From: Pseudomonas bijieensis
GTDB lineage: Bacteria; Pseudomonadota; Gammaproteobacteria; Pseudomonadales; Pseudomonadaceae
Direction: 5' to 3'
Length of the DNA stretch: 64,000 nt
Assembly: GCF_013347965.1 (NCBI RefSeq)
Contig: NZ_CP048810.1
Coordinates: 558,001 to 622,000 of the forward strand
Shown here: one piece after another, positions 14,181 to 24,041 of the stretch
Layout of the letters: the number at the start of each line of letters is the position of its first letter
Numbering within the stretch: position 1 is the first letter of the stretch
The notes under the pieces: model-generated
Database searches by the model: none
The model's input: only the letters and a program-made list of their open reading frames with translations
Told to the model about the DNA's origin: nothing
Position numbers and translations under genes: made by a program

Positions 14181-16967
14181 TCAAGATTGGATAAAGACAT
14201 TGACCGGGAAATCCCCCAGTGCGGTGCTGATCAGCAGCTCCCTTTGGGGTGTGACTGTTGCACTTGAAAAAAGTCCCTTCAGTTTTTCCTCCTCGGCGGC
14301 GAACGGTAACGACACGCGGGTATCGCCCCAATCCGACGCAGCCACCAGCGGCACGGCACTGTTTTCCAGCAAGTGCGCCGCATGGATAGGCGCGACAATG
14401 ATCGCCCGTTGTTGCCCGTCCTCACGCATGAAGGCCAGTACCCGTTGGGCCTGTTCGCCGAGCACTTCCAGCGGCTGGTAGCGGCCCTGTCGCCATAGCG
14501 ACGGATACTCGGCTCGCACGGCCAGTGTCCTGGCGATCAATGCCTGTTTGACTCGCCCGTCACGCCAATCGCGTATCAGCGCGGCTGGAGAGTTGTCGGC
14601 CCGTAGCGCCTCGCGGCGGGCCTGGAAGTCCACAGGTCGGCGGTTGTCCGGATCAACCAGGCTGAAGTCCCAGAACTCGTTGCCTTGGTACAGGTCCGGT
14701 ACGCCGGGTACGGTCATGCGCAGCAAAGTTTGCGCCAGACTATTGAGGGCACCCGCCGGGGCGATGGCCTGGACCGCCTCGGCGATGGCGCTGCGCAACG
14801 GCAGCCCCTCATCACCCAGCAGCAACCGTTCGAGAAACATCTGCGTCGCTTGCTCATAAGCGTCGTTGACGGCCGCCCAGCTGCTTTGCAGCTTGGCTTC
14901 ACGCAAGGCCTTGCGTTGCCATTGCCACAGGCGTTCGTTGTAGTCGGCCAGGGCCTTGTGGTCCTGCAGGTTGAGGTCCAGCGGCCAGCTTCCGAGCAGC
15001 GCCTGGTACAGAATCAGCTCATCACCGGCCGAAGGCGCCGACGGGTCGCTGTGCAGCGAAGGCGCAAGGATGCGCCATTGCTCCACGCAGGCGGCATACC
15101 AGTCGGCGCGCTCGCTGAGTACGGCCAGCCTGGCACGGGTGTCTTCGCCGCGCTTGTGGTCGTGGGTGGCGGTGGTGATCAGGTTGTCGGGAAAGTGTTT
15201 GAGTCGCTCAAGGCAGGCGTGGTGGAACACCTCGGCCGGGGCGCTGAAGCGCTCGGTGTCATAGCCCACGTCATTGCGCGACAACAGCACTGCCGAGCGA
15301 TAGAGCGCGGTGTCTTCCACGGCTTTGGCGGCGGCTGGCGAGGTCAGTTGCTGGAAACGCACGCAGGCATGGCGCAGGCGTTTACGCTGGCTGCCGCGCG
15401 GACGTTGCCGCCAGGGCATCCCACCGAGCCATCCGGCCAGGCAATCGAGCACCGGCCAGTCAGCTTCGCTGAGGGTTTGCCGGGCGCCTTCCAGGGCCTG
15501 GTTGAAGAACACTTCGTCTTCGGCCGACCGCCCCAGGGGCGTGATGTAGGTGCGATACACCGGGAAATGCACGATCAGCTCTTGCAAGGCCCGGCGGATC
15601 GCGCCCAGGGTCAGGTCGCGGGTCATCACATCGTCCCGGGCCACTTGCAGCAGGGCCTGGGCGACGCTTTCGAAGTCGCCGGCCAGGGAACCATTGAGAA
15701 TCTGTTGGCGGGCCAGGCGCGCTTCTTCAATGAAGTGCGCCGGTCGCTCACTGTGCCGGCTCCAGAATTCGGCAAGGGGCTCGGCACCGGCCGGGTCATG
15801 CTGGAGAAGCGAAACCTGATTCATGAACTCGTAACCGGTGCTGCCGTCGATGTTCCAGTCCCGTCGCAAGGTTTCGCCATCGCCAAGGATTTTCTCGACG
15901 AAAATCGGCAGGTGCCGCGACGGCGAAAGCGAATCGACGCGTCTGCGCAATTTGCGGCAGTAACCGCGAGGGTCGGCAAGGCCATCGATGTGATCGATCC
16001 GCAGCCCGTCCACCAATCCTTCACCGATCAATTCGAAAATCTTGGCATGGGTCGCCTCGAATACCGCCGGACGCTCGACCCGCAGCCCGCCCAGTTCGTT
16101 GACATCGAAAAAACGCCGCCAATTGATATCGTCCGCGGCTGTGCGCCAACTGGCCAGGCGATAGCTTTGGCGCTCCAGCAATTGATGCAGGCGTTCGAAG
16201 CCCTGGGGCTGGGTAGAGTCGTAGCCGCCCAGGTTGTCCTCGATGGCGCTCAGGATGCCGTTATCTGTCGCCAGGCTTTGCAATTCTGCTTGCAGTGGGC
16301 GGGCGAGGGTGTGGGCATCGGTCTGGTAATTGAGCGTGGTGAAGCGCTCGGCCAGGGATTTGAGCGACTCGGCTTGCCCGGCGGGCAGGGTTTCGGCGGG
16401 TTTGAGCAGTTCGCCGTAGTACATCGGGCAAATGGGGAAGTGGTGTTCGTAGTGCTCGACATAGAAGCGGCCATGGGCGGCATCGAAGCGCAGTTTCAAG
16501 GTGCCTTCCTGCAACGCCACGCCGTAGTCGCTGCCCAGGAACGGCAGCAACAACTGGCCCTCCATCAGCGGGTCCGGGGAGTGCCACTGGATGTCGAAGA
16601 ATTCACCGTAAGGGCTCAGGCGGCCCCATTCGAGCAAATCCAGCCACCAGGGATTGTCATTGCCGCCAACGGCCATGTGATTGGAAACGATGTCGAGGAT
16701 CAAGCCCATCCGGTGCTCGCGCAAGGCTGCGACCAGGCGCTTGAGCGCTGCTTCGCCGCCAAGCTCGGGGTTGACCAGGGTCGGGTCGACGACATCGTAG
16801 CCGTGCATCGAGCCGGCCCGGGCCTTGAGCAGTGGCGAGGCATAGATATGGCTGATGCCCAGCGCGGCGAAGTACGGCACCTGGGGGATGGCATCGTCCA
16901 GGGTGAAGCCTTTATGAAACTGCAGGCGCAATGTTGCCCGCAGGGGTTGGATCAATGTCTGCTTCAT
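14181..16967 (-). CDS. treY: Malto-oligosyltrehalose synthase TreY
   Basis: 928 aa, GH13 family. Landmarks are LRLQFHKGFTLDDAIPQVPY at the N-terminus, DIVSNHMAVGG, GLRIDHIDGLADP, VEKILG and ATHDHKRGEDTRARL, and PGVPDLYQGNEFWDFSLVDP near the C-terminus. The enzyme converts the reducing-end maltose unit of a maltodextrin into an alpha,alpha-1,1-linked trehalosyl end, which TreZ then cleaves off. Cytoplasmic. The start codon overlaps the malQ stop by 4 nt (ATGA), indicating translational coupling in a glgA-treZ-malQ-treY operon. Confidence 0.96.
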   Translation of the reverse strand: MKQTLIQPLRATLRLQFHKGFTLDDAIPQVPYFAALGISHIYASPLLKARAGSMHGYDVVDPTLVNPELGGEAALKRLVAALREHRMGLILDIVSNHMAVGGNDNPWWLDLLEWGRLSPYGEFFDIQWHSPDPLMEGQLLLPFLGSDYGVALQEGTLKLRFDAAHGRFYVEHYEHHFPICPMYYGELLKPAETLPAGQAESLKSLAERFTTLNYQTDAHTLARPLQAELQSLATDNGILSAIEDNLGGYDSTQPQGFERLHQLLERQSYRLASWRTAADDINWRRFFDVNELGGLRVERPAVFEATHAKIFELIGEGLVDGLRIDHIDGLADPRGYCRKLRRRVDSLSPSRHLPIFVEKILGDGETLRRDWNIDGSTGYEFMNQVSLLQHDPAGAEPLAEFWSRHSERPAHFIEEARLARQQILNGSLAGDFESVAQALLQVARDDVMTRDLTLGAIRRALQELIVHFPVYRTYITPLGRSAEDEVFFNQALEGARQTLSEADWPVLDCLAGWLGGMPWRQRPRGSQRKRLRHACVRFQQLTSPAAAKAVEDTALYRSAVLLSRNDVGYDTERFSAPAEVFHHACLERLKHFPDNLITTATHDHKRGEDTRARLAVLSERADWYAACVEQWRILAPSLHSDPSAPSAGDELILYQALLGSWPLDLNLQDHKALADYNERLWQWQRKALREAKLQSSWAAVNDAYEQATQMFLERLLLGDEGLPLRSAIAEAVQAIAPAGALNSLAQTLLRMTVPGVPDLYQGNEFWDFSLVDPDNRRPVDFQARREALRADNSPAALIRDWRDGRVKQALIARTLAVRAEYPSLWRQGRYQPLEVLGEQAQRVLAFMREDGQQRAIIVAPIHAAHLLENSAVPLVAASDWGDTRVSLPFAAEEEKLKGLFSSATVTPQRELLISTALGDFPVNVFIQS

Positions 16968-19042
16968 CGGTCACGCTCGTTCGCCTGAAGTCTGGCACAG
17001 GCGAGTATTTCCAGACGCCGGGCGGCGTCCGGGTCATCCAGTAACGCCTGGCTTTGCTGGGTCAGGCGGCGGCGCCAATTGGGGTGGGTGTCGATGGTGC
17101 CCGGCAGGTTCGCCTGTTCCTCGATGCCCAGGGCGTCTTCGAGAGGCAGCAACACCAGCGGCGCGCGGGTGTGGCCGAGGAAGCGCACGCTGGCATCCAG
17201 TACCTGGTCGGTTTCGCGGTGTTCCTCGCGAAAGTTCTGCGGATCCTGGTTCAGTACCTGGCGCAGGCCTTCACGTTCGCGCTCGCGGTGTTTGCGCCAG
17301 TCCATTTCGGTGTGGGAATCGATCAGGTCCAGCCGGGCGTTCCAGTCGATGTCGTGACCGTGCCACCAGCCATTGAGCGTTGGCAAGTCATGGGTGCTGG
17401 TGGTTGCCAGGGCATTGTCCGGCCAATCGAGGATTGGCTTGAAGTGGGTGTTGTCCTGTTCGAACAACAGCACGCGCATGCCCAGGATCGAGCGGGCGCT
17501 GAGTTTTTCCCGCAGGCCATCTGGCACGGTGCCAAGGTCTTCGCCGAGCACAATGGCTTGGTGACGATGGGATTCGAGTGCCAGCAGGCGCAGCAGGTCG
17601 TCTACCGGGTAATACAGGTAGGCGCCATCGGAGGGTGGGGCGTCGTTAGGAATCACCCAGAGCCGTTGCAAGCCCATGACATGATCGATGCGCAAGCCGC
17701 CGGCGTGGGCGAAGTTGGCCCGCAACATTTCAATGAATGCGCGAAAGCCGTTACGCACCAGGCCTTCCGGGGAAAACGCGGAGATCCCCCAGCCTTGGCC
17801 GGAGCGGTTGAGAATGTCGGGCGGTGCGCCCACGGTCAGCGAAGCGAGCAGTTCGTCCTGTCGGCTCCAGGCCTGGCTGCCACCGCCATCGGCACCCACC
17901 GCCAGGTCGGCGATCAGGCCAATGCCCATGCCGCTGGATTTGGCTGCGCTCTGGGCACGTTCCAGGCAGCGAGCGATCAACCATTGGCAAAAGGCGTGGA
18001 AGCCGATTTCATCGGCATTTTCTTCGGCAAAATGGCCCAAGGCCGTACTGCGCGGATCGCGCCATTCTTCCGGCCACTGCCGCCAGTCGAGGCTTTCGCC
18101 GCGGGCGGCGCGTTCGGCCTGCAAGGCCTCGAAGCGGCAATGGTTCTCCAGGGCTTCGCCGCTGGTGTGACGGAAACTGCTGAAGTCTTCATGCAGCGGA
18201 TGCTCGCCCTGGCTGAAGCCGTCGTAAAGGGCGCGCAGAATTTTCTGCTTGGCTTGGGCGGCGACCGGCCAGTCGATCAGTGGCTGCTCTTCCAGGGTAC
18301 GCAGTTGATTGGTCAGGCCGGTGGCGTCGATGGCGGTGCGCAGGGCGCGTTCGCCGAGGATGGTCCCCGGCGCCGCGTACAGGCTGTTGAGAAACAGTCG
18401 GCTCGACGGTGAGTAGGGGCTGTAGCGCCCGGTGTCGCTACTGAACATGGCATGCATCGGGCTGATGGCAATGGCCTCGGCCCCGCGCTCGCCGGCCACC
18501 CGTGCCAGTTCCTCCAGGGCTTGGGTATCACCGAAGCCGCCGTCACCGGGACGCCTGAGGGCATACAGTTGTGCGCTCAGGCCCCAGGCCCGTGGCGTCG
18601 GGTCGTCCACCGCATCGGCCACGCTGTAGCAACGGGCCGGTGCGACGGCGAGGGTGAAATGCTGGTCCTGGATGCTGACATGCTGATAACCCACTGGGAC
18701 CATCCCCGGCAGCTTGGCGTCGGCATCGAGGTTCAGGTTCAGTGTCGCGCCATCTTCGAGTTTGATTTCGCAAGGCGTCCCCGCCTCGAAGTAGCGGCTC
18801 AAGTCCAGGCTGGCCCCGACGTCGGCGGTGATCAGCGGTGGCAATTGATGGTTCTGTTGAGCTTCCTGCAACTGCAGCAGGCTGGCGTCGATTTCCTGGG
18901 CGCTGCCGGCTGGGTGGCCCAGGCCGGTAAGGACCGAGCGCAAGACGGCCGGCGAGACTTTCTGGGCCCGGCCATTGGCATCGATCCAATCCACCGCCAG
19001 GCCTGCTCTTGCGGCGAGGATTTCCAGTTGCGCATCGCTCAT
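16964..19042 (-). CDS. malQ: 4-alpha-glucanotransferase MalQ
   Basis: 692 aa, GH77 family. The N-terminal part (to about residue 140) is the extension typical of proteobacterial MalQ. The catalytic barrel shows WGLSAQLYALRR, GLRIDHVMGLQRLW (nucleophile Asp), VLGEDLGTVPDGL (acid/base Glu) and STHDLPTLNGWWHG. It transfers glucan segments between maltodextrins, adjusting chain length so that TreY has substrate. Both ends overlap the neighbours by 4 nt (treZ stop upstream, treY start downstream), so translation is likely coupled. Confidence 0.96.
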   Translation of the reverse strand: MSDAQLEILAARAGLAVDWIDANGRAQKVSPAVLRSVLTGLGHPAGSAQEIDASLLQLQEAQQNHQLPPLITADVGASLDLSRYFEAGTPCEIKLEDGATLNLNLDADAKLPGMVPVGYQHVSIQDQHFTLAVAPARCYSVADAVDDPTPRAWGLSAQLYALRRPGDGGFGDTQALEELARVAGERGAEAIAISPMHAMFSSDTGRYSPYSPSSRLFLNSLYAAPGTILGERALRTAIDATGLTNQLRTLEEQPLIDWPVAAQAKQKILRALYDGFSQGEHPLHEDFSSFRHTSGEALENHCRFEALQAERAARGESLDWRQWPEEWRDPRSTALGHFAEENADEIGFHAFCQWLIARCLERAQSAAKSSGMGIGLIADLAVGADGGGSQAWSRQDELLASLTVGAPPDILNRSGQGWGISAFSPEGLVRNGFRAFIEMLRANFAHAGGLRIDHVMGLQRLWVIPNDAPPSDGAYLYYPVDDLLRLLALESHRHQAIVLGEDLGTVPDGLREKLSARSILGMRVLLFEQDNTHFKPILDWPDNALATTSTHDLPTLNGWWHGHDIDWNARLDLIDSHTEMDWRKHREREREGLRQVLNQDPQNFREEHRETDQVLDASVRFLGHTRAPLVLLPLEDALGIEEQANLPGTIDTHPNWRRRLTQQSQALLDDPDAARRLEILACARLQANERDR

Positions 19043-20841
19043 AGGCGCTCTCCAGTGATGTTGGGCAAGGTTGTCGCCTGCGTCAGACTGACCAGCGCGC
19101 TGTAGGGCGCAAGAACGCCCTGTTGCAACAGACCCTCGAGCGGCTGCGGATGTTCGAAAAGAATGCGTACCTCTTCCGGGGCGCTGTGTGCGACGGGCTG
19201 ATCACTCAGGTTCAGGTCGATGCGCAACACACTGCCATCGCCCAGCCGCCAGCGTGCGCTGACGGCGCCACGGCCCAGCACATCGGCGCCCAGGGCCTGG
19301 GCACCGGGCAGGCGCGGGACGATTTCTTCACGGCGAATTTTCAGCAGTTGTCGATACAGCGCCTCATGGGCCTGTTGCTCCGGGCCTTGCGATTCCAGGC
19401 TCGGGCGTGAAGCCTCGAAGGTGCTGGCCGCGTTGGGGTCGGGAATCTGTTCGCGTTTCTGCGGATCGGCAAAGGCACTGAAGGCCTTGAACTCGCTGCG
19501 TCGGCCTTCGCGTACGAGTTCTGCCAGCTCGCCGTGGTGGCTGGTAAAGAACAGGAACGGTTGTTCGGCCGCCACCTCGTCGCCCATGAACAGCAGCGGG
19601 ATCATCGGTGACAACAGCAACAAGGCTGTCGCCGCTTGCAGTGCCTGGGGCACGGCGAGCTGATGCAGGCGTTCGCCCAGGGCTCGGTTGCCGATCTGGT
19701 CATGGTTCTGCAGGAACAGTACGAACGCGCTCGGCGGCAGGTGCCCACTGGGTTCGCCCCGGGATTCGCCATGGCGATTGATGTGGCCCTGGAAGACGAA
19801 CCCCTGGCTGAGGCAACGTGCCAGTTGTTCCGTCGGCTGTTCGGCATAGTCGGCGTAGTAAGCGTCCGTTTCACCGGTCAGCAGCACGTGCAAGGCATTG
19901 TGCCCGTCGTCGTTCCACTGGGCGTCGTAGCCGTGTTCCAACAGGCTGGCCTGGTTGTGTTCGTTTTCCACGGTCAGCCAGACATGCCGGACCGGGTCTA
20001 CCTGCTCGCGCACCCTGGCCGCCAGCTCCTGGAGAAAGTCCGGGTCTTCAATGGCGTGTACCGCGTCCAGGCGCAAGCCGTCGAAACGGTATTCCAGGAG
20101 CCACATGAGCGCGTTGTCGATGAAAAAGTCCCGTACCTCACGGCGCCGGAAATCAATCGCCGCGCCCCAGGGCGTGTGCTTGTCTTCGCGAAAGAAGCCC
20201 TTGGCGTAGCGGTGCAGGTAGTTGCCGTCGGGGCCGAAGTGGTTGTAGACCACATCGAGGATGACCGACAACCCATGGCCGTGGGCGCTGTCGATCAGAT
20301 GCTTGAGCTGTTCGGGTGTGCCGTAGGAGGCCTGGGGTGCGTAGGGCAGGACGCCGTCGTAGCCCCAATTGCGATCCCCAGGAAACTGCGCCAGCGGCAT
20401 CAGCTCGATAGCGGTGACGCCCAGCCCGGCCAGGCGTGCCAAATGCTGCTCGACTCCGTTGAAACCACCCAGGGCGCCGACGTGCAATTCGTAAATCACG
20501 GCTTCGTGCCAGGGGCGGCCGGACCATTGAGTGTGCCGCCATGAATAGGCATGCGGGTCGACCACCACGCTGTGGCGATCGATATCGCCGGCCTGGGCGC
20601 GAGAGGCTGGGTCCGGCACTTCCAGCTCGCCATCGATGTTGTAGCGGTAGCCGGTGCCAGCGGGGCAACGGGTCTGGATCATGAACCAGCCGTCGGCTTG
20701 GGGCAGTAGCGGTATTGAATCTCCAGTGTCGAGCTCGACACTGACAAAAAAGGCATCCGGGGCCCAAAGGGCGAAGCGGGTGTGCTCCTCATCCAGCATG
20801 ACCGCCCCGTGGGTCCATGTCTCAGGCGTCCTTGACGTCAT
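19039..20841 (-). CDS. treZ: Malto-oligosyltrehalose trehalohydrolase TreZ
   Basis: 600 aa, GH13 with an N-terminal CBM48-like beta domain (about residues 1-100). Conserved blocks are VIYELHVGALGGFNGV, DVVYNHFGPDGNY, FDGLRLDAVHAI (nucleophile Asp), LTVENEHN (acid/base Glu) and FLQNHDQIGNRA. It hydrolyses the bond next to the trehalosyl end made by TreY and releases free trehalose, a compatible solute. It starts 7 bp after glgA with a GAGGTAACA ribosome site and its stop overlaps malQ. Confidence 0.96.
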   Translation of the reverse strand: MTSRTPETWTHGAVMLDEEHTRFALWAPDAFFVSVELDTGDSIPLLPQADGWFMIQTRCPAGTGYRYNIDGELEVPDPASRAQAGDIDRHSVVVDPHAYSWRHTQWSGRPWHEAVIYELHVGALGGFNGVEQHLARLAGLGVTAIELMPLAQFPGDRNWGYDGVLPYAPQASYGTPEQLKHLIDSAHGHGLSVILDVVYNHFGPDGNYLHRYAKGFFREDKHTPWGAAIDFRRREVRDFFIDNALMWLLEYRFDGLRLDAVHAIEDPDFLQELAARVREQVDPVRHVWLTVENEHNQASLLEHGYDAQWNDDGHNALHVLLTGETDAYYADYAEQPTEQLARCLSQGFVFQGHINRHGESRGEPSGHLPPSAFVLFLQNHDQIGNRALGERLHQLAVPQALQAATALLLLSPMIPLLFMGDEVAAEQPFLFFTSHHGELAELVREGRRSEFKAFSAFADPQKREQIPDPNAASTFEASRPSLESQGPEQQAHEALYRQLLKIRREEIVPRLPGAQALGADVLGRGAVSARWRLGDGSVLRIDLNLSDQPVAHSAPEEVRILFEHPQPLEGLLQQGVLAPYSALVSLTQATTLPNITGERL

Positions 20842-20848
20842 TGTTACC

Positions 20849-22420
20849 TCATTGTCTGGCCGATTTTCCCAGTGACTTAGCCACCAGCTGTTCGTAGAGT
20901 TCGGCGTAGGGTTCGACGGCCTTGCACCAGTTGAACGGCGCCGACATGGCCCGGCAGCGCATGGCGTTGAGCAGGTCGGGGAACTCGAAGACCTTGAAGG
21001 CCCGGCTCAGGGCCTGTTTGTAGCTTTCCACGGTGGACTCATCGAACAGGAAGCCGGTGATGCCATCTTCGATAGTGTCTGCCAGGCCTCCGGTATTGCG
21101 CGCAACCGGCAGTGAGCCGAAGCGTTGGGCGTACATCTGGCTCATGCCGCAGGGCTCGTAGCGAGACGGCATCAGCAGGAAATCGCTGCCGGCGAACATC
21201 CGCCGCGCATCGGTTTCGTTGAAGCCGATGCGCACGCCGATGCGTCCGGGAAAGCGCAGCGCGAGTTCGCGCATGGCCTGTTCTTCTTCCGGTTCGCCGC
21301 GGCCAATGATGGCGATCTGGCCGCCGGACTCGACGATGAACTCGGCGACCGCTTCGGTCAGGTCCAGGCCTTTCTGGTAGACCAGGCGCGAAACCACCGC
21401 GAATAGCGGGCCAGTGGAGTCATCGAGGCCAAAGAGTTCACGCACGTGGCTTGCGTTGACTCTCTTGCCTTCCCAGTCGCCCATGGCGAACTGGCGGAAC
21501 AGATGCGTGTCGGTGGCCGAGTCCCAGCTTTCATCGATGCCGTTGGGGATGCCGCTGAGCAAGCCTTGTTGGGTCTTGGCCGCGAGGAAACCGTCGAGCC
21601 CGCAACCGAACGCCGGGGTGGTGATTTCCTGGGCGTAGGTGGCGCTGACGGTGGTGATATGGCTGGAGTAGGCCATCCCGGCCTTGAGGAACGACAGCTT
21701 GCCGTAGAACTCCATGCCTTCCTGTTGCAGGGCGTGCTCGGGGATGCCCAGTTCCGGGCAGGACGCCAGGCTGACGACGCCCTGATAGGCCAGGTTGTGG
21801 ATGGTAAACAGCGTAGGGGTGCGTTGCCCACGCCAGTGCATGTAGGCCGGTGCCAGCCCGGCTGGCCAGTCGTGGGCGTGGACCAGGTCCGGGCACCAGT
21901 GGATCTGCGCGAGGTTGGCGGCGATGTCGGCGGCGGCCAGGCCCAGGCGGGCGAAGCGAATGTGGTTGTCGGGCCAGTCGCGACCGTTGTTGGCGCCGTA
22001 GGGGGAGCCTTCGCGGGCAAACAGTTCCGGGCAGATCAGTACGTAGATCACCAGGCCGTCGGCCATGTCCATGCGCCCGATCTTGCAGGGCGGCAGTGCT
22101 GCGTGGCCGCCCAGTTCGCCGATGATGTGGATCGGATTGCCGCTGTTCATCACTTGCGGATAACCGGGGATCAGCACCCGGACATCATGCAGCCCGGCCA
22201 TGGCCCGGGGCAATGCGGAGGAGACGTCGCCCAGGCCGCCGGTCTTTACCAGGTCGGCGATTTCCGAAGTGACGAACAATACTTTCTTGCGGTTGGGATT
22301 CTGTCGAACGACGGGGAGCAGTGCCTTGCCGCCGGTGGCCAGCACCGGTGCCGTTGGCGATTCGGCCGCCGGCGGTAATTGCGAACGGACTTGTTGTGGT
22401 TCCAAGGCAGCACTGATCAT
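20849..22420 (-). CDS. glgA: Glycogen synthase GlgA
   Basis: 523 aa from the ATG at 22420, which has GGGAG 7 nt upstream; a longer frame reaching 22504 has no ribosome site. GT5 family: the nucleotide-sugar motif KTGGLGDV near residue 60, DWPAGLAPAYMHW, LAYQGV, and the C-terminal catalytic block PSRYEPCGMSQMYAQRFGS then RNTGGLADT. It elongates alpha-1,4-glucan from ADP-glucose. First gene of the run, so the operon promoter is probably in the roughly 530 bp upstream. It feeds the TreY/TreZ trehalose route and GlgX/MalQ recycling encoded next to it. Confidence 0.95.
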   Translation of the reverse strand: MISAALEPQQVRSQLPPAAESPTAPVLATGGKALLPVVRQNPNRKKVLFVTSEIADLVKTGGLGDVSSALPRAMAGLHDVRVLIPGYPQVMNSGNPIHIIGELGGHAALPPCKIGRMDMADGLVIYVLICPELFAREGSPYGANNGRDWPDNHIRFARLGLAAADIAANLAQIHWCPDLVHAHDWPAGLAPAYMHWRGQRTPTLFTIHNLAYQGVVSLASCPELGIPEHALQQEGMEFYGKLSFLKAGMAYSSHITTVSATYAQEITTPAFGCGLDGFLAAKTQQGLLSGIPNGIDESWDSATDTHLFRQFAMGDWEGKRVNASHVRELFGLDDSTGPLFAVVSRLVYQKGLDLTEAVAEFIVESGGQIAIIGRGEPEEEQAMRELALRFPGRIGVRIGFNETDARRMFAGSDFLLMPSRYEPCGMSQMYAQRFGSLPVARNTGGLADTIEDGITGFLFDESTVESYKQALSRAFKVFEFPDLLNAMRCRAMSAPFNWCKAVEPYAELYEQLVAKSLGKSARQ

Positions 22421-22948
22421 AAATATCTCCCATTTTCTCGATCTGTTTCCGGCAAGCGCCAGAGCTGTTGTTTCATTGGCCGAATCCTGCGGCCAGGCGC
22501 ACAAGCGCTACGCAAGGAAAGCGAACGGCTACCCAATGCGGCGAAGCGAATCAGCTGTGAAGGAGCTGTTGCAATGACCAGTGCAAGGACTGCACCAGTC
22601 GCTGTTGCCCTACCTCTAACCTGACCTGTCGCCGTTGCGAAAAGTTTCGACTTTTTTTCGTCCGGATGACCGGTCGGTTTTCTCCCCGGTTAGGCAGTCT
22701 AGGTCAGAACTTAGAGCGGTGCGGCTCGGTTCGTCGCATTGTCCGACAATCACGGTTTTTGTCGGCAATCTCCTACACGACAAAGAGGGATACGCACCGA
22801 CGAAGTGCAGTTTCCTGAAAACAAAAAGGTGTAAAGGGGCAGCCTTGTGTCATCGGCGTGCGCGATGGAATGGCGTGATGCACCATTGGGGGGCGGGCGG
22901 AATGGAGGCGTTTTGATGGCTATTGTCTGCGCTGGAAGCACACTATCC
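22421..22948. other. Long non-coding region upstream of glgA
   Basis: More than 500 bases with no credible gene: the open frames here are short, lack ribosome sites and have no codon bias. It should contain the glgA-operon promoter (minus strand). I see an inverted repeat CCGACAA/TTGTCGG near 22743-22767 and a T-rich patch near 22650, but cannot assign a sigma factor or a small RNA. Confidence 0.4.
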
Positions 22949-23036
22949 TGTGGAGCGGGCTTGCTCGCGAATGCGGTGTATCAGCCAGCAAATGTGTGGC
23001 TGACAAACAGCATTCGCGAGCAAGCCCGCTCCTACA
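22949..23036. repeat. REP pair with nested central hairpin
   Basis: GTGGAGCGGGCTTGCTCGCG (from 22950) and CGCGAGCAAGCCCGCTCCTAC (to 23035) are inverted. Between them TCAGCCA and TGGCTGA (22981-23003) form a second hairpin, so the whole 88 bp can fold as one long cruciform. It separates the glgA promoter region from the 3' end of the dehydrogenase gene. Confidence 0.9.
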
Positions 23037-23067
23037 GAGAGGTATCCAGGATATTTGGGGCCGGGGC

Positions 23068-24030
23068 TTAGCCCGTCGGCGTCAGCAACCGAATCGGCGT
23101 GCCCGCCGCCCATGCCAGCAGGTCTTCGATCATCAGGGAATAGAACCGCTGGTAATTCTGTCGGCTGACGTAACCCACATGAGGCGTGGCCAGTACGTTT
23201 TCCAGGGTTCGGAAGGGATGGGCGGCTGGCAAGGGCTCCTGGGCGAAGACGTCCAGGGCGGCGCCAGCCAGGCGCTGGTGCTGGAGGGCGTCGATCAGGG
23301 CGGCTTCATCGACGATCGGCCCGCGTGAGGTGTTGACCAGCAGCGCCTCGGGCTTCATCCAGGCCAGTGCCTGGGCATCCACCAGGCCGCGGGTGCGTTC
23401 ACCGAGCACCAGGTGGATCGAAAGAATGTCGGCCTGCTCGAACAAGGCCTGCTTGCTGACGTAGGTCACGCCGACTTCGGCGGCTCGCTCGGCGCTGAGG
23501 TTCTGGCTCCAGGCGATCACCCGCATGCCGAATACCTGGCCGAACTGCGCCACCCGCGTACCGATGCTACCCAGGCCGAGGATCGCCAGCGTCTTGCCGT
23601 GCAGGTCGCCGCCCAAGCCTTGCTGCCAGAGGCCGGCGCGCAGGGCATTGGCTTCCTGTACCAGGTTGCGGGTCAGGGCCATGATCAGCGCCCAGGTCAG
23701 TTCGGGCGTGGCGTGCTTGTAGCTGTCGGTCCCGCACACCTGGATGCCCAGTTCGGCGGCAGCCTTGAGGTCCAGGGCGGCATTGCGCATACCACCGGTG
23801 AGCAACAGCTTGAGATTGGGTAGGCGGCGCAGCAGGCCTTCGTCGAACAAGGTGCGCTCACGCATCACGCAGATTACTTCGAAGCGCTGCAGGCGCTCGG
23901 CGAGGGTGTCGCGGTCGGCGGGATAGTCGTGGACAAACGTCACCTGGCCGATGCGGTCCAGCACCGACCAATCCACCACGCCACGTGCCACATCTTGCCA
24001 ATCGTCTATGACTGCTATTTGCACCGCCAT
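23068..24030 (-). CDS. D-2-hydroxyacid dehydrogenase family protein
   Basis: 320 aa. The NAD-binding motif AILGLGSIGTRVAQFGQ lies near residue 150, and the catalytic residues sit in NTSRGPIVDE (Arg), the later Glu region and ATPHVGYVSRQ (His). Members reduce 2-oxoacids to D-2-hydroxyacids or oxidise phosphoglycerate, glycerate and similar compounds; the specificity is not evident. ATG with GAGGTG upstream. It lies 42 bp downstream of the exported hydrolase gene on the same strand and may share its transcript. Confidence 0.9.
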   Translation of the reverse strand: MAVQIAVIDDWQDVARGVVDWSVLDRIGQVTFVHDYPADRDTLAERLQRFEVICVMRERTLFDEGLLRRLPNLKLLLTGGMRNAALDLKAAAELGIQVCGTDSYKHATPELTWALIMALTRNLVQEANALRAGLWQQGLGGDLHGKTLAILGLGSIGTRVAQFGQVFGMRVIAWSQNLSAERAAEVGVTYVSKQALFEQADILSIHLVLGERTRGLVDAQALAWMKPEALLVNTSRGPIVDEAALIDALQHQRLAGAALDVFAQEPLPAAHPFRTLENVLATPHVGYVSRQNYQRFYSLMIEDLLAWAAGTPIRLLTPTG

Positions 24031-24041
24031 GGAACACCTCG

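Noticed and set aside
14685..16988. Plus-strand open frame of about 767 codons opposite treY
   Set aside because: Shadow of the treY codons; TreY motifs are all on the minus strand.
22480..22920. Possible small genes upstream of glgA
   Set aside because: Several short frames on both strands, none with a ribosome site, hydrophobic segment or recognisable motif.
22949..23036. CRISPR-like repeats
   Set aside because: The repeated sequences are inverted REP palindromes scattered singly or in pairs, with no regular spacers and no cas genes.
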